Below are positions 25,978 to 35,581 of a stretch of DNA of 64,000 nt, piece after piece (position 1 is the first letter of the stretch; each line of letters starts with the position of its first letter). The translations under genes were made by a program, and so were the position numbers. The notes under the pieces were generated by a model. The model was not told the DNA's origin. It did not search any database and was given only the letters and a program-made list of their open reading frames with translations. Source of the stretch: Vibrio pelagius (GTDB lineage Bacteria; Pseudomonadota; Gammaproteobacteria; Enterobacterales; Vibrionaceae); assembly GCF_024347575.1 (NCBI RefSeq), contig NZ_AP025503.1, forward strand, positions 1,674,001-1,738,000, in the 5' to 3' direction.

Positions 25978-28593
25978 CTACTGCGCCAAAAAGTCTTTGG
26001 CAAAGCGTTGAAGTACGCCACCAGCTTGATAGACATGCACTTCGTCTTCGGTATCGAGACGACAAGTCACTGCCACATCCAATCGGCTACCATCCTGACG
26101 TGTAATAACCAGCGCGAGATCAGCGCCCGGTGTGATATCCCCATGGACATCAAACAGTTCTGTGCCATCTAGCTTGAGCGTATTGCGATTTTCCCCTGCT
26201 TTAAATTGCAGTGGCAGCACGCCCATGCCGACAAGGTTGGTACGGTGGATACGCTCGAAGCCTTCAGCAACAATCGCTTCTACACCTGCCAAGCGAACAC
26301 CTTTGGCAGCCCAATCTCGAGATGAGCCTTGGCCGTAGTCTGCACCCGCGATCACGATCAGAGGTTGCTTTCTATCCATATAGGTTTCAATGGCTTCCCA
26401 CATGCGTGTTACCTTGCCCTCAGGTTCGATACGAGCGAGGGAGCCCTGTACCACTTTGCCATTTTCTTGGACCATCTCATTAAAGAGCTTAGGGTTAGCA
26501 AAAGTGGCACGTTGCGCCGTTAAGTGGTCGCCTCGGTGAGTCGCATAAGAGTTAAAGTCCTCTTCTGGCACACCCATTTTGGCTAAGTACTCACCGGCCG
26601 CACTGCTCGCGAGAATCGCATTAGACGGAGAAAGGTGATCCGTGGTGATGTTGTCACCCAGAATTGCCAGCGGTCGCATTCCTTTCAACGAACGCTCGCC
26701 CGCCAATGCCCCTTCCCAATATGGAGGACGACGGATGTAGGTGCTCTTCGGACGCCAATCGTAGAGAGGCTCGCTGGCAGACTGCTCTTCATCCAACTTA
26801 AACATTTGAATGTAGATATCGTTAAACTGTTGTGGTTTTACGTGCTGCGCGACAACTGCATCAATCTCTTCATCACTTGGCCATAAGTCGCTCAAATAGA
26901 TCGGATTGCCCGATGCGTCATTGCCGAGGCTGTGCTTCTCAATATCAAAGCGCATTGTCCCTGCAAGCGCATAAGCGACAACCAGTGGAGGGGAGGCCAA
27001 AAACGCTTGCTTGGCATAAGGGTGAATACGACCATCGAAGTTTCGGTTTCCAGATAACACCGCGGTGGTGTACAGATCTCTGTCTATGATTTCTTGTTGA
27101 ATCTTAGGATCTAGCGCGCCACTCATGCCGTTACAGGTGGTACAGGCATAGCCGACAATACCGAAGCCCAGCGTTTCAAGCTCATCCAATAAGCCGGCTG
27201 ATTCAAGGTAAAGCTTGGCCACTTTTGACCCCGGAGCAAACGAGGTTTTCACCCACGGTTTGCGGACAAGCCCCAATTGATTGGCTTTTTTAGCGACTAA
27301 GCCTGCTGCAACCACATTTCTTGGGTTACTGGTATTAGTACAAGACGTGATAGCAGCAATGATAACCGCACCATCTGGCATTTGACTGTCGTCGCTCTCA
27401 GTCAGCTCTTCATGGCTGATCCCTTGCTGCTGTAATTCAGAAGTTGGTAGTCGACGATGAGGGTTAGACGGGCCAGCAAGATTTCGCTCAACCTGCGACA
27501 AATCAAACTCAAGCACACGCTCATATTTCGCTGAAGTCATATCATCAGCCCAAAGCCCAACTTGCTTAGCATAACGCTCTACCAAATCGACCTGCTCTGG
27601 CTTACGCCCCGTTAGCTTGAGATACTGAATGGTCTGCTCATCGATGTAGAACATACCCGCAGTCGCGCCATATTCCGGTGTCATGTTAGAGATCGTCGCA
27701 CGGTCACCAATCGACAAGGCTCTCGCCCCTTCCCCAAAAAACTCCAGGTAGCTAGAGACAACACGCTCTTTACGCAAGAACTCAGTAATCGCGAGCACGA
27801 TATCTGTTGCAGTAATACCTTCTTGACGTTTCCCAGTGAGCTTAACACCCACGATATCAGGCAAACGCATCATTGATGGTCGTCCAAGCATCACAGTTTC
27901 AGCTTCTAGTCCGCCAACACCAATCGCGATAACGCCTAGTGCATCAACGTGAGGAGTATGGCTATCGGTACCGACACAAGTGTCTGGATATGCTAGGCCG
28001 TTTTTGTTTTGAATCACTGGCGACATCTTCTCAAGGTTGATCTGATGCATGATCCCGTTACCCGCAGGGATAACATTCACGTTCTTAAACGCCGTTTTAC
28101 ACCATTCAATAAAATGGAAGCGGTCTTCATTGCGACGCTCTTCAATGGCGCGGTTTTTATCAAAAGCGTCGTCTTCAAAGCCGGCGTGTTCAACAGCCAA
28201 TGAGTGATCAACAATCAGTTGCGTCTCAACCACAGGGTTTACTTTGGCTGGTTCGCCGCCTTGATCCGCAATGGCATCTCTTAAACCTGCGAGATCAACC
28301 AATGCGGTTTGCCCAAGGATGTCGTGACAAACAACGCGAGCAGGATACCAAGGGAAATCACGCTCTCGTTTTCTTTCGATGATCTGTTCTAGGCTGGCTT
28401 GTAGCGAGTCGATATCACAACGTCTTAGAATCTGCTCAGCCAGCACTTTAGAGGTGTAAGGTAAGGTGTCGTAACTACCGGGAGCGAGTTGCTCAACCGC
28501 TTCACGTACGTCATAAAATTCAAGGTTAGTTCCCGGCAACACTTTTCGAAACTGATTTCGATACTGCTCACGGTCTTGGGTATATTCGGTCAT
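25978..28593 (-). CDS. acnD: Fe/S-dependent 2-methylcitrate dehydratase AcnD
   Basis: The 871-aa aconitase-superfamily enzyme carries the 4Fe-4S ligand cysteines in AITSCTNTSNP and ACTTCNG and the C-terminal swivel domain (GADYGQGSSRDWAAKG). It dehydrates 2-methylcitrate in the methylcitrate cycle. Position between prpC and prpF distinguishes it from AcnA. GGAGGGG precedes the ATG. The length is normal for AcnD. Confidence 0.95.
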   Translation of the reverse strand: MTEYTQDREQYRNQFRKVLPGTNLEFYDVREAVEQLAPGSYDTLPYTSKVLAEQILRRCDIDSLQASLEQIIERKRERDFPWYPARVVCHDILGQTALVDLAGLRDAIADQGGEPAKVNPVVETQLIVDHSLAVEHAGFEDDAFDKNRAIEERRNEDRFHFIEWCKTAFKNVNVIPAGNGIMHQINLEKMSPVIQNKNGLAYPDTCVGTDSHTPHVDALGVIAIGVGGLEAETVMLGRPSMMRLPDIVGVKLTGKRQEGITATDIVLAITEFLRKERVVSSYLEFFGEGARALSIGDRATISNMTPEYGATAGMFYIDEQTIQYLKLTGRKPEQVDLVERYAKQVGLWADDMTSAKYERVLEFDLSQVERNLAGPSNPHRRLPTSELQQQGISHEELTESDDSQMPDGAVIIAAITSCTNTSNPRNVVAAGLVAKKANQLGLVRKPWVKTSFAPGSKVAKLYLESAGLLDELETLGFGIVGYACTTCNGMSGALDPKIQQEIIDRDLYTTAVLSGNRNFDGRIHPYAKQAFLASPPLVVAYALAGTMRFDIEKHSLGNDASGNPIYLSDLWPSDEEIDAVVAQHVKPQQFNDIYIQMFKLDEEQSASEPLYDWRPKSTYIRRPPYWEGALAGERSLKGMRPLAILGDNITTDHLSPSNAILASSAAGEYLAKMGVPEEDFNSYATHRGDHLTAQRATFANPKLFNEMVQENGKVVQGSLARIEPEGKVTRMWEAIETYMDRKQPLIVIAGADYGQGSSRDWAAKGVRLAGVEAIVAEGFERIHRTNLVGMGVLPLQFKAGENRNTLKLDGTELFDVHGDITPGADLALVITRQDGSRLDVAVTCRLDTEDEVHVYQAGGVLQRFAKDFLAQ

Positions 28594-28708
28594 AATCGCC
28601 CCTCCATATTGGGCGTAACTTCACTGTTTGATAAAGGTGGATGACGTCTAAATAGAGTCAGACGACATCCATTGCCGACAGAGCAATCCACTCTGTCTAT
28701 CGTTACAG

Positions 28709-29881
28709 TTAACGCAAATGGATAGGCAACCACTCTTGGTGCTCAGGCCCCGTGTAGTCCGCACTTGGGCGAATGATACGGTTGTTGGCTCTCTGCTCGA
28801 ACACGTGCGCAGCCCAACCAGTCAAACGGCTCATCACAAAGATCGGAGTGAACAGCTTAGTTGGGATATCCATGAAGTGATACGCCGAGGCATGGAAGAA
28901 GTCAGCGTTACAGAACAAGCCTTTCTCGCGCTTCATTACCGACTCAACACGCTCTGAAACTGCATACAGTTTAGTGTCACCCACTTCTTCAGAAAGCGCC
29001 TTAGACCATTGCTTAATCAGAGCGTTACGTGGATCGCTTTCACGGTAGATAGCGTGACCGAAGCCCATGATTTTGTCTTTGTTAGCAAGCATCTGCATGA
29101 TATTGGATTCAGCTTCTTCTGGTGTCTGCCAATCTTGAATCATCTCCATCGCAGCTTCATTCGCACCACCATGCAGAGGGCCTCGCAGCGTACCAATCGC
29201 CGCAGTCACACATGAGTGAATATCGGACAGTGTCGAAGCACACACACGTGCCGCAAACGTTGAAGCATTAAACTCATGCTCAGCGTAAAGGATAAGTGAA
29301 CAGTGCATCACCTGCTTATGTAGCTCAGATGGCGTTTCGTCGGTTAGCATTTTCAAGAAGTAGCCGCCGATACATGCTTCACTGTGATCCTCAGTATCTA
29401 CTCTCACGCCGTCGTGACTAAAGCGATACCAGTAACAGATAATGGCAGGAAACAGCGCAAGCATTCGCTCAGTCGCATTAAGTTGCTGAGTAAAATCTGT
29501 CTCTTGCTCAATGTTGCCCAACATGGAACAACCCGTGCGCATCACATCCATTGGGTGCGCATCAGCAGGAATTAACTCAAGCGCTGCTTTTAATGAATCA
29601 GGTAAGCCACGTAAGCCAACAAGCTTAGTCTTGTAATCATCAAGCTCTTTCGCATTGGGTAGATGGCCTCTGAGCAGTAGGTACGCCACTTCCTCAAACT
29701 GGGCATTATTAGCAAGGTCGGTAATGTCGTAGCCGCGGTACGTCAAACCAGTACCTGATTTACCCACGGTACACAAAGCAGTCTCGCCTGCACTTTGGCC
29801 TCGAAGACCCGCGCCGCCGATAGGTGCTTTAGCAGATGCTTTCTCTTCGACACTTGCTTTGTTGCTCACTGTAGTGGTCAT
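28709..29881 (-). CDS. prpC: 2-methylcitrate synthase PrpC
   Basis: Citrate synthase-family enzyme of 390 aa joining propionyl-CoA and oxaloacetate. Signatures: GLTYRGYDI near the N-terminus, LRGPLHGGANEAAMEM around the first catalytic histidine and MGFGHAIYRESDPRN around the second. The start at 29881 is supported by AAGGAG 6 nt upstream; an in-frame upstream start at 29956 lacks such support. Genes prpB (upstream) and acnD (downstream) are on the same strand. Confidence 0.95.
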   Translation of the reverse strand: MTTTVSNKASVEEKASAKAPIGGAGLRGQSAGETALCTVGKSGTGLTYRGYDITDLANNAQFEEVAYLLLRGHLPNAKELDDYKTKLVGLRGLPDSLKAALELIPADAHPMDVMRTGCSMLGNIEQETDFTQQLNATERMLALFPAIICYWYRFSHDGVRVDTEDHSEACIGGYFLKMLTDETPSELHKQVMHCSLILYAEHEFNASTFAARVCASTLSDIHSCVTAAIGTLRGPLHGGANEAAMEMIQDWQTPEEAESNIMQMLANKDKIMGFGHAIYRESDPRNALIKQWSKALSEEVGDTKLYAVSERVESVMKREKGLFCNADFFHASAYHFMDIPTKLFTPIFVMSRLTGWAAHVFEQRANNRIIRPSADYTGPEHQEWLPIHLR

Positions 29882-30072
29882 GATGAACTCCTTTTCTGTG
29901 TTAGCCGCCTGCACTCTCTGGTGCGTTTTTGATTCAGTCCCAAGCGCATATTTCATCCAAAATATAGAGTCACTTGGCTGTTGTAGGTCGAGCTAACCGT
30001 TTCACGTTATTGGATTAGGTATTCTTAATGTTTCTTTAAATTCGTTATTTTTGACTACGTTACTGAACCGCT

Positions 30073-30975
30073 CTATTCGCTCTCGTCACTCGCAAACAGC
30101 TGATCGAGCTTATTCTCGTAATCATGGTAATTGAGGTGCTGGTAAAGCTCTTTACGTGTCTGCATTGAATCAAGCAGCGCCTCTTGATTTCCTTCTGTTA
30201 ACAGATGTTTGTAGACATTTTCCGCTGCTTTGTTCATCGCTCTAAAGGCGCTCAACGGGTAAAGAACCATGTCGACATGAGCCTCTGCCAGTTCTTTGCA
30301 GTTGTATAATGGTGTCTGACCAAACTCAGTAATATTGGCCAAAATAGGAATATGACGGCCTGTGGCAGATTGCAGCGCTGTTGAGAACTTCACGTATTGA
30401 TCAAGCTGATTCATTGCTTCAGGGAAGATCATATCTGCGCCTGCTTCTACACATGCAATTGCACGTTCAATAGCACTATCGATGCCTTCAACGGCCAAAG
30501 CGTCTGTTCTCGCCATGATCACAAAGTCGATGTCTACCCTTGCATCTGCTGCCGCTTTTACTCGGTCGACCATCTCAGCTTGGCTTACAATGGCCTTATT
30601 TGGACGGTGACCGCATCGTTTCTGCGCCACTTGGTCTTCCATATGAATCGCCGCGGCTCCAGCTTTTTCCATCGCTTTGATAGTACGAGCAATATTGAAT
30701 GCCCCACCAAAACCAGTATCAATGTCGACCAAAAGTGGCAAATCACACGCATTAGTAATGCGCTCTACATCCACCAGCACGTCGTTTAATGTGGTGATGC
30801 CTAAATCGGGTAGTCCATAAGACGCATTGGCAATACCACCACCTGACAAATAGATAGCCTGATGCCCTAGGTTTTTCGCCATCATGGCGCAATAAGGGTT
30901 AATGGTTCCGACGATCTGCAGCGGATGGTTATTTGCAACCGCTTCACGAAACTTAGCTCCTGGCGATAGATTCAT
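30073..30975 (-). CDS. prpB: 2-methylisocitrate lyase PrpB
   Basis: The 300-aa member of the isocitrate lyase/PEP mutase family has the catalytic KRCGH motif ([10 protein letters not shown] near residue 121) and metal-binding [10 protein letters not shown]. It splits 2-methylisocitrate into pyruvate and succinate, the last step of the cycle. GGGAGAG precedes the ATG. It is the first enzyme gene after the GntR regulator, 102 bp downstream of it. Confidence 0.96.
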   Translation of the reverse strand: MNLSPGAKFREAVANNHPLQIVGTINPYCAMMAKNLGHQAIYLSGGGIANASYGLPDLGITTLNDVLVDVERITNACDLPLLVDIDTGFGGAFNIARTIKAMEKAGAAAIHMEDQVAQKRCGHRPNKAIVSQAEMVDRVKAAADARVDIDFVIMARTDALAVEGIDSAIERAIACVEAGADMIFPEAMNQLDQYVKFSTALQSATGRHIPILANITEFGQTPLYNCKELAEAHVDMVLYPLSAFRAMNKAAENVYKHLLTEGNQEALLDSMQTRKELYQHLNYHDYENKLDQLFASDESE

Positions 30976-31077
30976 GATTTCTCTCCCTGATGTATTCGAT
31001 TTCTGTTGGTGTGACTGCGAACAGGTGCAGTCACCACGCTTTATGTGCTTTAAGTAAGAATTTCAGATTCACTCGAT

Positions 31078-31800
31078 TTATTGAGCGTCCTGTTTAACTT
31101 GCAATCGCTGCTCAATAAGGCGGCGACTGCCTGATATATGTCTTCTCATCAACATTTCTGCTAACTCTTCATCTCGCTGACTGATTGCTTGCAGAATAAA
31201 CTTGTGTTCGTTGAGAGCTTCGATTGGGCGTGATTGAGCTCGAGGAGATTGGTAGCGGTACATACGAAGCAAGTGATAAAGCTCATCGCACAAAAGCGCC
31301 TCTAACTTGCTATTACGACTCGCTTTGATGATTCGGTAATGGAAGTCAAAGTCACCGTGCTGATGGAAGTAAGAAGCGCCATCTACTTGGTCAATGTGCT
31401 TTGAGTGAGTCAGTAGCAACCCTTCTAAACTCATCAACTCTTCGGCTGTGATGTAACGAGCCGCCAATCTCGCCGCCATGCCTTCAAGTGCTTCTCGTAC
31501 CGAATAGAGCTCGATCAGCTTCTCTTCGCAAAGGGTAATTACGCGAGCACCAACATGAGGAATACGCTCAATCAGCCCAAGCCCTTCGACTCTCATCATG
31601 GCTTCTCGTAGCGGGCCACGGCTCACTTCAAATCGTTTAGCCAGTTCTGGCTCAGAGATTTTTGCGCCCGGCTCAAGTTCACCACTAACAATGGCTTCAA
31701 TCAGATACTCAGTCAGACTCGCTGACTTAGTATGCTCTTTGTCGCCCCCTTTTAACTTAGGGTCATCATTAAGCAAGGTATTTACTGCGGTTGTCGCCAT
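31078..31800 (-). CDS. GntR/FCD-family regulator of the prp cluster
   Basis: The 240-aa regulator has an N-terminal winged helix-turn-helix (about 27-95, with EPGAKISEPELAKRFEVSRG and PLREAMMRVEGLGLIER) and a C-terminal FCD ligand-binding domain (about 100-225; metal-ligand-like residues in FDFHYRI and H of ALNEH). It heads the prp operon and faces tctC, so it probably controls both from the shared intergenic region in response to a carboxylate intermediate. The palindromes found there fit the short TTGT..ACAA sites of FadR/FCD proteins. Its ligand is unknown. Confidence 0.88.
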   Translation of the reverse strand: MATTAVNTLLNDDPKLKGGDKEHTKSASLTEYLIEAIVSGELEPGAKISEPELAKRFEVSRGPLREAMMRVEGLGLIERIPHVGARVITLCEEKLIELYSVREALEGMAARLAARYITAEELMSLEGLLLTHSKHIDQVDGASYFHQHGDFDFHYRIIKASRNSKLEALLCDELYHLLRMYRYQSPRAQSRPIEALNEHKFILQAISQRDEELAEMLMRRHISGSRRLIEQRLQVKQDAQ

Positions 31801-31859
31801 CTTCTTTTCACCCTAATCCTACGTATTCATCTCTAATGATTGTTTTTAGAATCACAACA

Positions 31860-31871
31860 ATTGTTAACAAT
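31860..31871. promoter_or_regulatory. Operator-like palindrome ATTGTTAACAAT
   Basis: Perfect 12-bp palindrome 59 bp upstream of the GntR gene start. It is the best of four related sites in this gap and fits GntR/FCD operators. Confidence 0.6.
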
Positions 31872-31903
31872 CACTCGTCTTTGATAACAAAATAGCGTAC
31901 CAA

Positions 31904-31915
31904 CCTGTCAACAAT
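31904..31915. promoter_or_regulatory. Degenerate operator-like site
   Basis: CCTGTCAACAAT shares 9 of 12 positions with the ATTGTTAACAAT palindrome. Weak alone; supported by the neighbouring sites. Confidence 0.35.
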
Positions 31916-31922
31916 CAAGCAT

Positions 31923-31934
31923 ATTGTCGACAAT
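31923..31934. promoter_or_regulatory. Operator-like palindrome ATTGTCGACAAT
   Basis: Perfect 12-bp palindrome sharing the ATTGT..ACAAT arms with the site at 31860 and differing only in the central two bases. Likely bound by the adjacent GntR-type protein. Confidence 0.6.
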
Positions 31935-31969
31935 TTAGACTAAGGTATAGTGATTGAGTGCCATAATAG

Positions 31970-31981
31970 ATTGTTAGCAAC
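31970..31981. promoter_or_regulatory. Partial operator-like site on the tctC side
   Basis: ATTGTTAGCAAC has one intact arm and two mismatches to ATTGTTAACAAT. Confidence 0.35.
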
Positions 31982-32221
31982 TTACTAAAACGTTCACACC
32001 AACCCGACGATTTATCATCCAATTTACGAGCCGTGAACTTTATGAACTTTATTAATTCAATGCTCTTTATCCTCAATATCACCACATTAAAGACAATTCA
32101 TTAACACAACATTAACCTTTGAGCATCGACTGGTTATTTGAACTTCGCTCAATACCCAGTAGTTAATACATCAATAAGTTTCTCGCTTAACTAAGAGAAC
32201 AATACATAAGGAACGTGAAAC

Positions 32222-33193
32222 ATGTTCAAGGCAATGAAACCCTCTATCGCAGCGACTGTGATCGCCGCTACCTTCTCATTCAACACTTTTGCGGCAGACG
32301 TAGAGAAAATCCACTTCTTAATTCCTGGCGGCGCAGGCGGCGGTTGGGACATGACTGCTCGTGGTACTGGCGATGTATTGGTAAAGTCTGACATCGTAGA
32401 AAATGTCTCTTTTCAAAACCTGTCTGGTGGCGGCGGCGGTAAAGCGATTGCACACCTTATTGAAACGGCTAAGCGTCAAGAAGACACGCTAATGGTCAAC
32501 TCCACACCGATTGTTGTTCGTTCACTGACAGGGATATTCCCTCAATCTTTCCGTGACCTAACTCCAGTTGCTGCAACCATTGCGGACTATGGCGCGATCG
32601 TAACGTCTGCAGACTCTAAGTACGACACCTGGGAAGATGTGGTTAAAGAGTTCGAATCTAACCCTCGTAAAGTCAAAATTGCTGGTGGCTCAGCTCGTGG
32701 TAGCATGGACCATCTAGTCGTAGCGGCAGCATTTAAAGGTGAAGGTTTTGACGCTAAGAAAGTGCGTTACATTGCCTACGATGCAGGCGGCAAAGCGATG
32801 GCAGCTCTACTCTCGGGTGAGACACAACTGCTTTCAACAGGTCTTGGCGAAGTACTAGAAATGTCGAAATCTGGCCAAGTAAAGGTACTGGCGGTTACAG
32901 CACCTAAACGACTCGATGCAGCGCCGAATATCCCGACTCTAACTGAGTACGGTAACGAAACTGTTTTTGCTAACTGGCGTGGTTTCTTCGCAGCTCCGGG
33001 GACAAGCCAAGCGAAAATTGATGAGTGGAACCAAGCACTGACGAAAATGTACACCACCGATGAGTGGAAGGTGGTTCGCGACCGTAACGGTTGGATCGAC
33101 AACTACAAAGCCGATAAAGAGTTCTACACCTTCCTAGAAGATCAAGAGAAGCAAATGGGTGACCTAATGCGCGAACTTGGTTTCCTTAAGTAA
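32222..33193 (+). CDS. tctC: Tripartite tricarboxylate transporter substrate-binding protein TctC
   Basis: The 323-aa periplasmic binding protein of the TTT/TctC family has a signal peptide ending near FNTFAAD (residues 1-23) and the family pattern IHFLIPGGAGGGWDMTARG at the mature start. It captures a di- or tricarboxylate for the TctAB permease. AAGGAA precedes the ATG. It is first gene of tctC-tctB-tctA and is divergent from the prp regulator, which suggests a substrate linked to propionate or methylcitrate metabolism; the true substrate cannot be told from sequence. Confidence 0.93.
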   Translation: MFKAMKPSIAATVIAATFSFNTFAADVEKIHFLIPGGAGGGWDMTARGTGDVLVKSDIVENVSFQNLSGGGGGKAIAHLIETAKRQEDTLMVNSTPIVVRSLTGIFPQSFRDLTPVAATIADYGAIVTSADSKYDTWEDVVKEFESNPRKVKIAGGSARGSMDHLVVAAAFKGEGFDAKKVRYIAYDAGGKAMAALLSGETQLLSTGLGEVLEMSKSGQVKVLAVTAPKRLDAAPNIPTLTEYGNETVFANWRGFFAAPGTSQAKIDEWNQALTKMYTTDEWKVVRDRNGWIDNYKADKEFYTFLEDQEKQMGDLMRELGFLK

Positions 33194-33385
33194 TCACAAT
33201 ATTCAGGAGGGAATTACCAGCTCCCTCCTTCCTTATTCTCTGTTTTGCCATGCATGAGTTCACTCAATCTCCTTTGTAATTTGTGGGCAGTTGAGCACTA
33301 CTCTCTTCCTACATTCCGTTAGTGATCCCAGACATTTTTCATTAACCCGCTCATGCATGGCTTTTTTATTTTTATGGAGTTGGAT

Positions 33386-33886
33386 ATGTCGGAACAATCG
33401 AACACGTTCTTATCCAAAGAGAACCTACTCACTCGCGATCGCATCGGTGCCCTCGTTTTCTTACTGGTTTGCTTGTGCTATGGCTACCAAACAACCCTTA
33501 TTCCTCTGTTTCCTGGGGATGAATACGAACCTTTTACAGCGCGAACACTCCCAACCCTACTCACCTTTGCGGGTATTGGGCTGGCGCTGATCTTACTCGT
33601 AACCGGAAAACAAGAACCGAAGAATTCCTGCGATACCACACCGCTTAACTGGAAGCTGTTGATCGGTTTCTTGGTTCTAATGGCACTGTATGGTGTTGGG
33701 CTTACCTATCTCGGCTTTGTTTTAGCAACCGGCTTCTTCTTGTTGGCAGGTTTTTATCTACTGGGTGAACGCAGAAAGCCAATCCTGATTGGTGCTTCAT
33801 TTCCGTTCGTCATCGTTTTTTATCTTCTATTAACTCAGGGATTGGATATCTATCTAGAACCTGGTCTTATCTACACTCTTTGGTAG
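33386..33886 (+). CDS. tctB: TTT transporter small membrane subunit TctB
   Basis: The 166-aa protein has about four transmembrane helices (RIGALVFLLVCLCYG; TLLTFAGIGLALILLV; LLIGFLVLMALYGVG; PFVIVFYLLLTQG), the usual TctB layout. Start chosen at 33386, where GGAG lies 6 nt upstream; an in-frame upstream ATG at 33353 lacks this. It lies 10 bp upstream of tctA. Confidence 0.88.
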   Translation: MSEQSNTFLSKENLLTRDRIGALVFLLVCLCYGYQTTLIPLFPGDEYEPFTARTLPTLLTFAGIGLALILLVTGKQEPKNSCDTTPLNWKLLIGFLVLMALYGVGLTYLGFVLATGFFLLAGFYLLGERRKPILIGASFPFVIVFYLLLTQGLDIYLEPGLIYTLW

Positions 33887-33896
33887 GAACCGCATT

Positions 33897-35417
33897 ATGT
33901 TAGATGGAATTTTACAAGGACTTTCGACCGCGGTAATGCCGATGAACATCATGATGGTGATCGTGGGCTGCTTCGTTGGTACTTTTATCGGGATGCTACC
34001 GGGCTTAGGGCCTATTTCTGCGATCGCGCTAATGATCCCAATTACTTACGGTTTAGAACCTTCTTCAGGTCTAATCCTAATGGCAGGTGTTTATTATGGT
34101 GCGGTATTTGGCGGCTCCACTTCTTCGATTCTCATTAATGCTCCGGGATGTTCATCAACCGTAGTGACTGCATTTGATGGCTACCCAATGGCCCAAAAAG
34201 GTCAAGCGGGTAAAGCACTTGCGTTAGCGGCTTACTCTTCATTTACTGGAGGCACGTTATCAGCGATCATGCTCCTTATCGCAGCGCCGGCGCTTGCAAG
34301 CGTATCGCTAAGTTTCCAATCGTCAGATTACTTTGCACTGATGTTACTTGGCCTATCGGCCGTCGCAGCTTTCGCTGGCCCAGGACAAGTGATCAAAGCG
34401 TGGATGATGACCGTTCTAGGTTTGATGCTTTCAACGGTAGGTATCGATAAAGGTGTCGGTGTTGAACGATTCACTTTCGGCTTAACCGATTTGATGGACG
34501 GCTTTAGCTTCTTACTGCTCGCGATGGCAACATTCGCGCTGGGTGAAACCCTGATGGGTGTGCTTAAACCTCAAAAAGACACCAGCGAAGAAGAAAGCCG
34601 TAAGATGTCTGATATCGGCAGCATGAAAGTGACTAAAGAAGAAGTGAAAGACGTCGCCCCTGTATCGATTCGCTCGTCTATTCTTGGTTTCTTTACAGGC
34701 GTACTACCGGGTGCTGGTGCAACTATCGCAGCCTTCCTAAGCTATGGTATGGAACGTAGTCTCGCGCCAAAAGAGAAGCAGAAAGAGTTTGGTAAAGGCA
34801 GTATTCGCGGTCTTGTTGCACCAGAATCAGCAAACAACGCAGCTTCTAGTGGTTCGTTTGTTCCTCTATTAACACTTGGTATCCCAGGTTCAGGTACGAC
34901 GGCGATTATGCTTGGTGCTTTGATTGCCTACGGTATTCAACCAGGTCCGCGTCTGTTCGTTGAGCACCCAGATGTATTCTGGTCAGTTATTATCTCTATG
35001 TACTTCGGTAACATTGTACTGGTGATTTTAAATCTACCGCTGATCCCATATATCTCGAAACTGCTTGCCGTACCAAGAACCGTTTTACTACCTATGATTC
35101 TGTTCTTCTCAATTACTGGCGTTTACTTGGTGTCATTTAACACTATGGATGTCTTTATCATGTTGCTTATAGCAATGGCTGCCATAGGATTGAGATTAGC
35201 TGACTTCCCACTGGCACCACTGCTGTTAGGTTTCATCTTAGGCGGGTTGATGGAAGAGAACTTAAGACGTGCACTTATGATTAGTGATGGCGAATTGAGT
35301 TTCCTTTGGGAGCGCCCAATTACTATGAGCTTTACCATCCTTGCAGTGTTGGTTCTATTCAGCCCTCTATTCATGAAGCTGTTTAAGAGCCTTAAAGCCA
35401 AACCTGTAGAAGCTTAA
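33897..35417 (+). CDS. tctA: TTT transporter large permease TctA
   Basis: The 506-aa polytopic permease of the TctA family carries the conserved glycine-rich signatures GTFIGMLPGLGPISAIALM near residue 28 and GFFTGVLPGAGATIAAFLSY near 265, plus YGAVFGGSTSSILINAPG. It moves the carboxylate bound by TctC, driven by an ion gradient. The length is typical. A terminator lies 19 bp after the stop. Confidence 0.95.
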   Translation: MLDGILQGLSTAVMPMNIMMVIVGCFVGTFIGMLPGLGPISAIALMIPITYGLEPSSGLILMAGVYYGAVFGGSTSSILINAPGCSSTVVTAFDGYPMAQKGQAGKALALAAYSSFTGGTLSAIMLLIAAPALASVSLSFQSSDYFALMLLGLSAVAAFAGPGQVIKAWMMTVLGLMLSTVGIDKGVGVERFTFGLTDLMDGFSFLLLAMATFALGETLMGVLKPQKDTSEEESRKMSDIGSMKVTKEEVKDVAPVSIRSSILGFFTGVLPGAGATIAAFLSYGMERSLAPKEKQKEFGKGSIRGLVAPESANNAASSGSFVPLLTLGIPGSGTTAIMLGALIAYGIQPGPRLFVEHPDVFWSVIISMYFGNIVLVILNLPLIPYISKLLAVPRTVLLPMILFFSITGVYLVSFNTMDVFIMLLIAMAAIGLRLADFPLAPLLLGFILGGLMEENLRRALMISDGELSFLWERPITMSFTILAVLVLFSPLFMKLFKSLKAKPVEA

Positions 35418-35435
35418 TCAAATCTTACTTTATCT

Positions 35436-35457
35436 AGGGAGCCTTCGGCTCCCTTTT
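35436..35457 (+). terminator. Terminator of the tct operon
   Basis: Stem AGGGAGCC / GGCTCCCT with a 3-nt loop, followed by TTTT, 18 bp after tctA. Confidence 0.88.
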
Positions 35458-35581
35458 CTATTAATGGAGCAAGCATCCGTTGCAACAAATCACAAACTTA
35501 CCCATAACATCTTGATAAAGCTGGTTTTAGATTCAAAATTCAGTAAGTTAGTTATTCATCTCTCAATTAGGAACTATCGTC

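Larger units (their letters stand above)
31801..32221. other. Intergenic regulatory region between gntR and tctC
   Basis: A 421-bp AT-rich gap between divergent units. It holds the four operator-like sites listed separately and presumably two promoters; about 240 bp next to tctC has no further structure that I recognise. No gene is seen. Confidence 0.6.
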
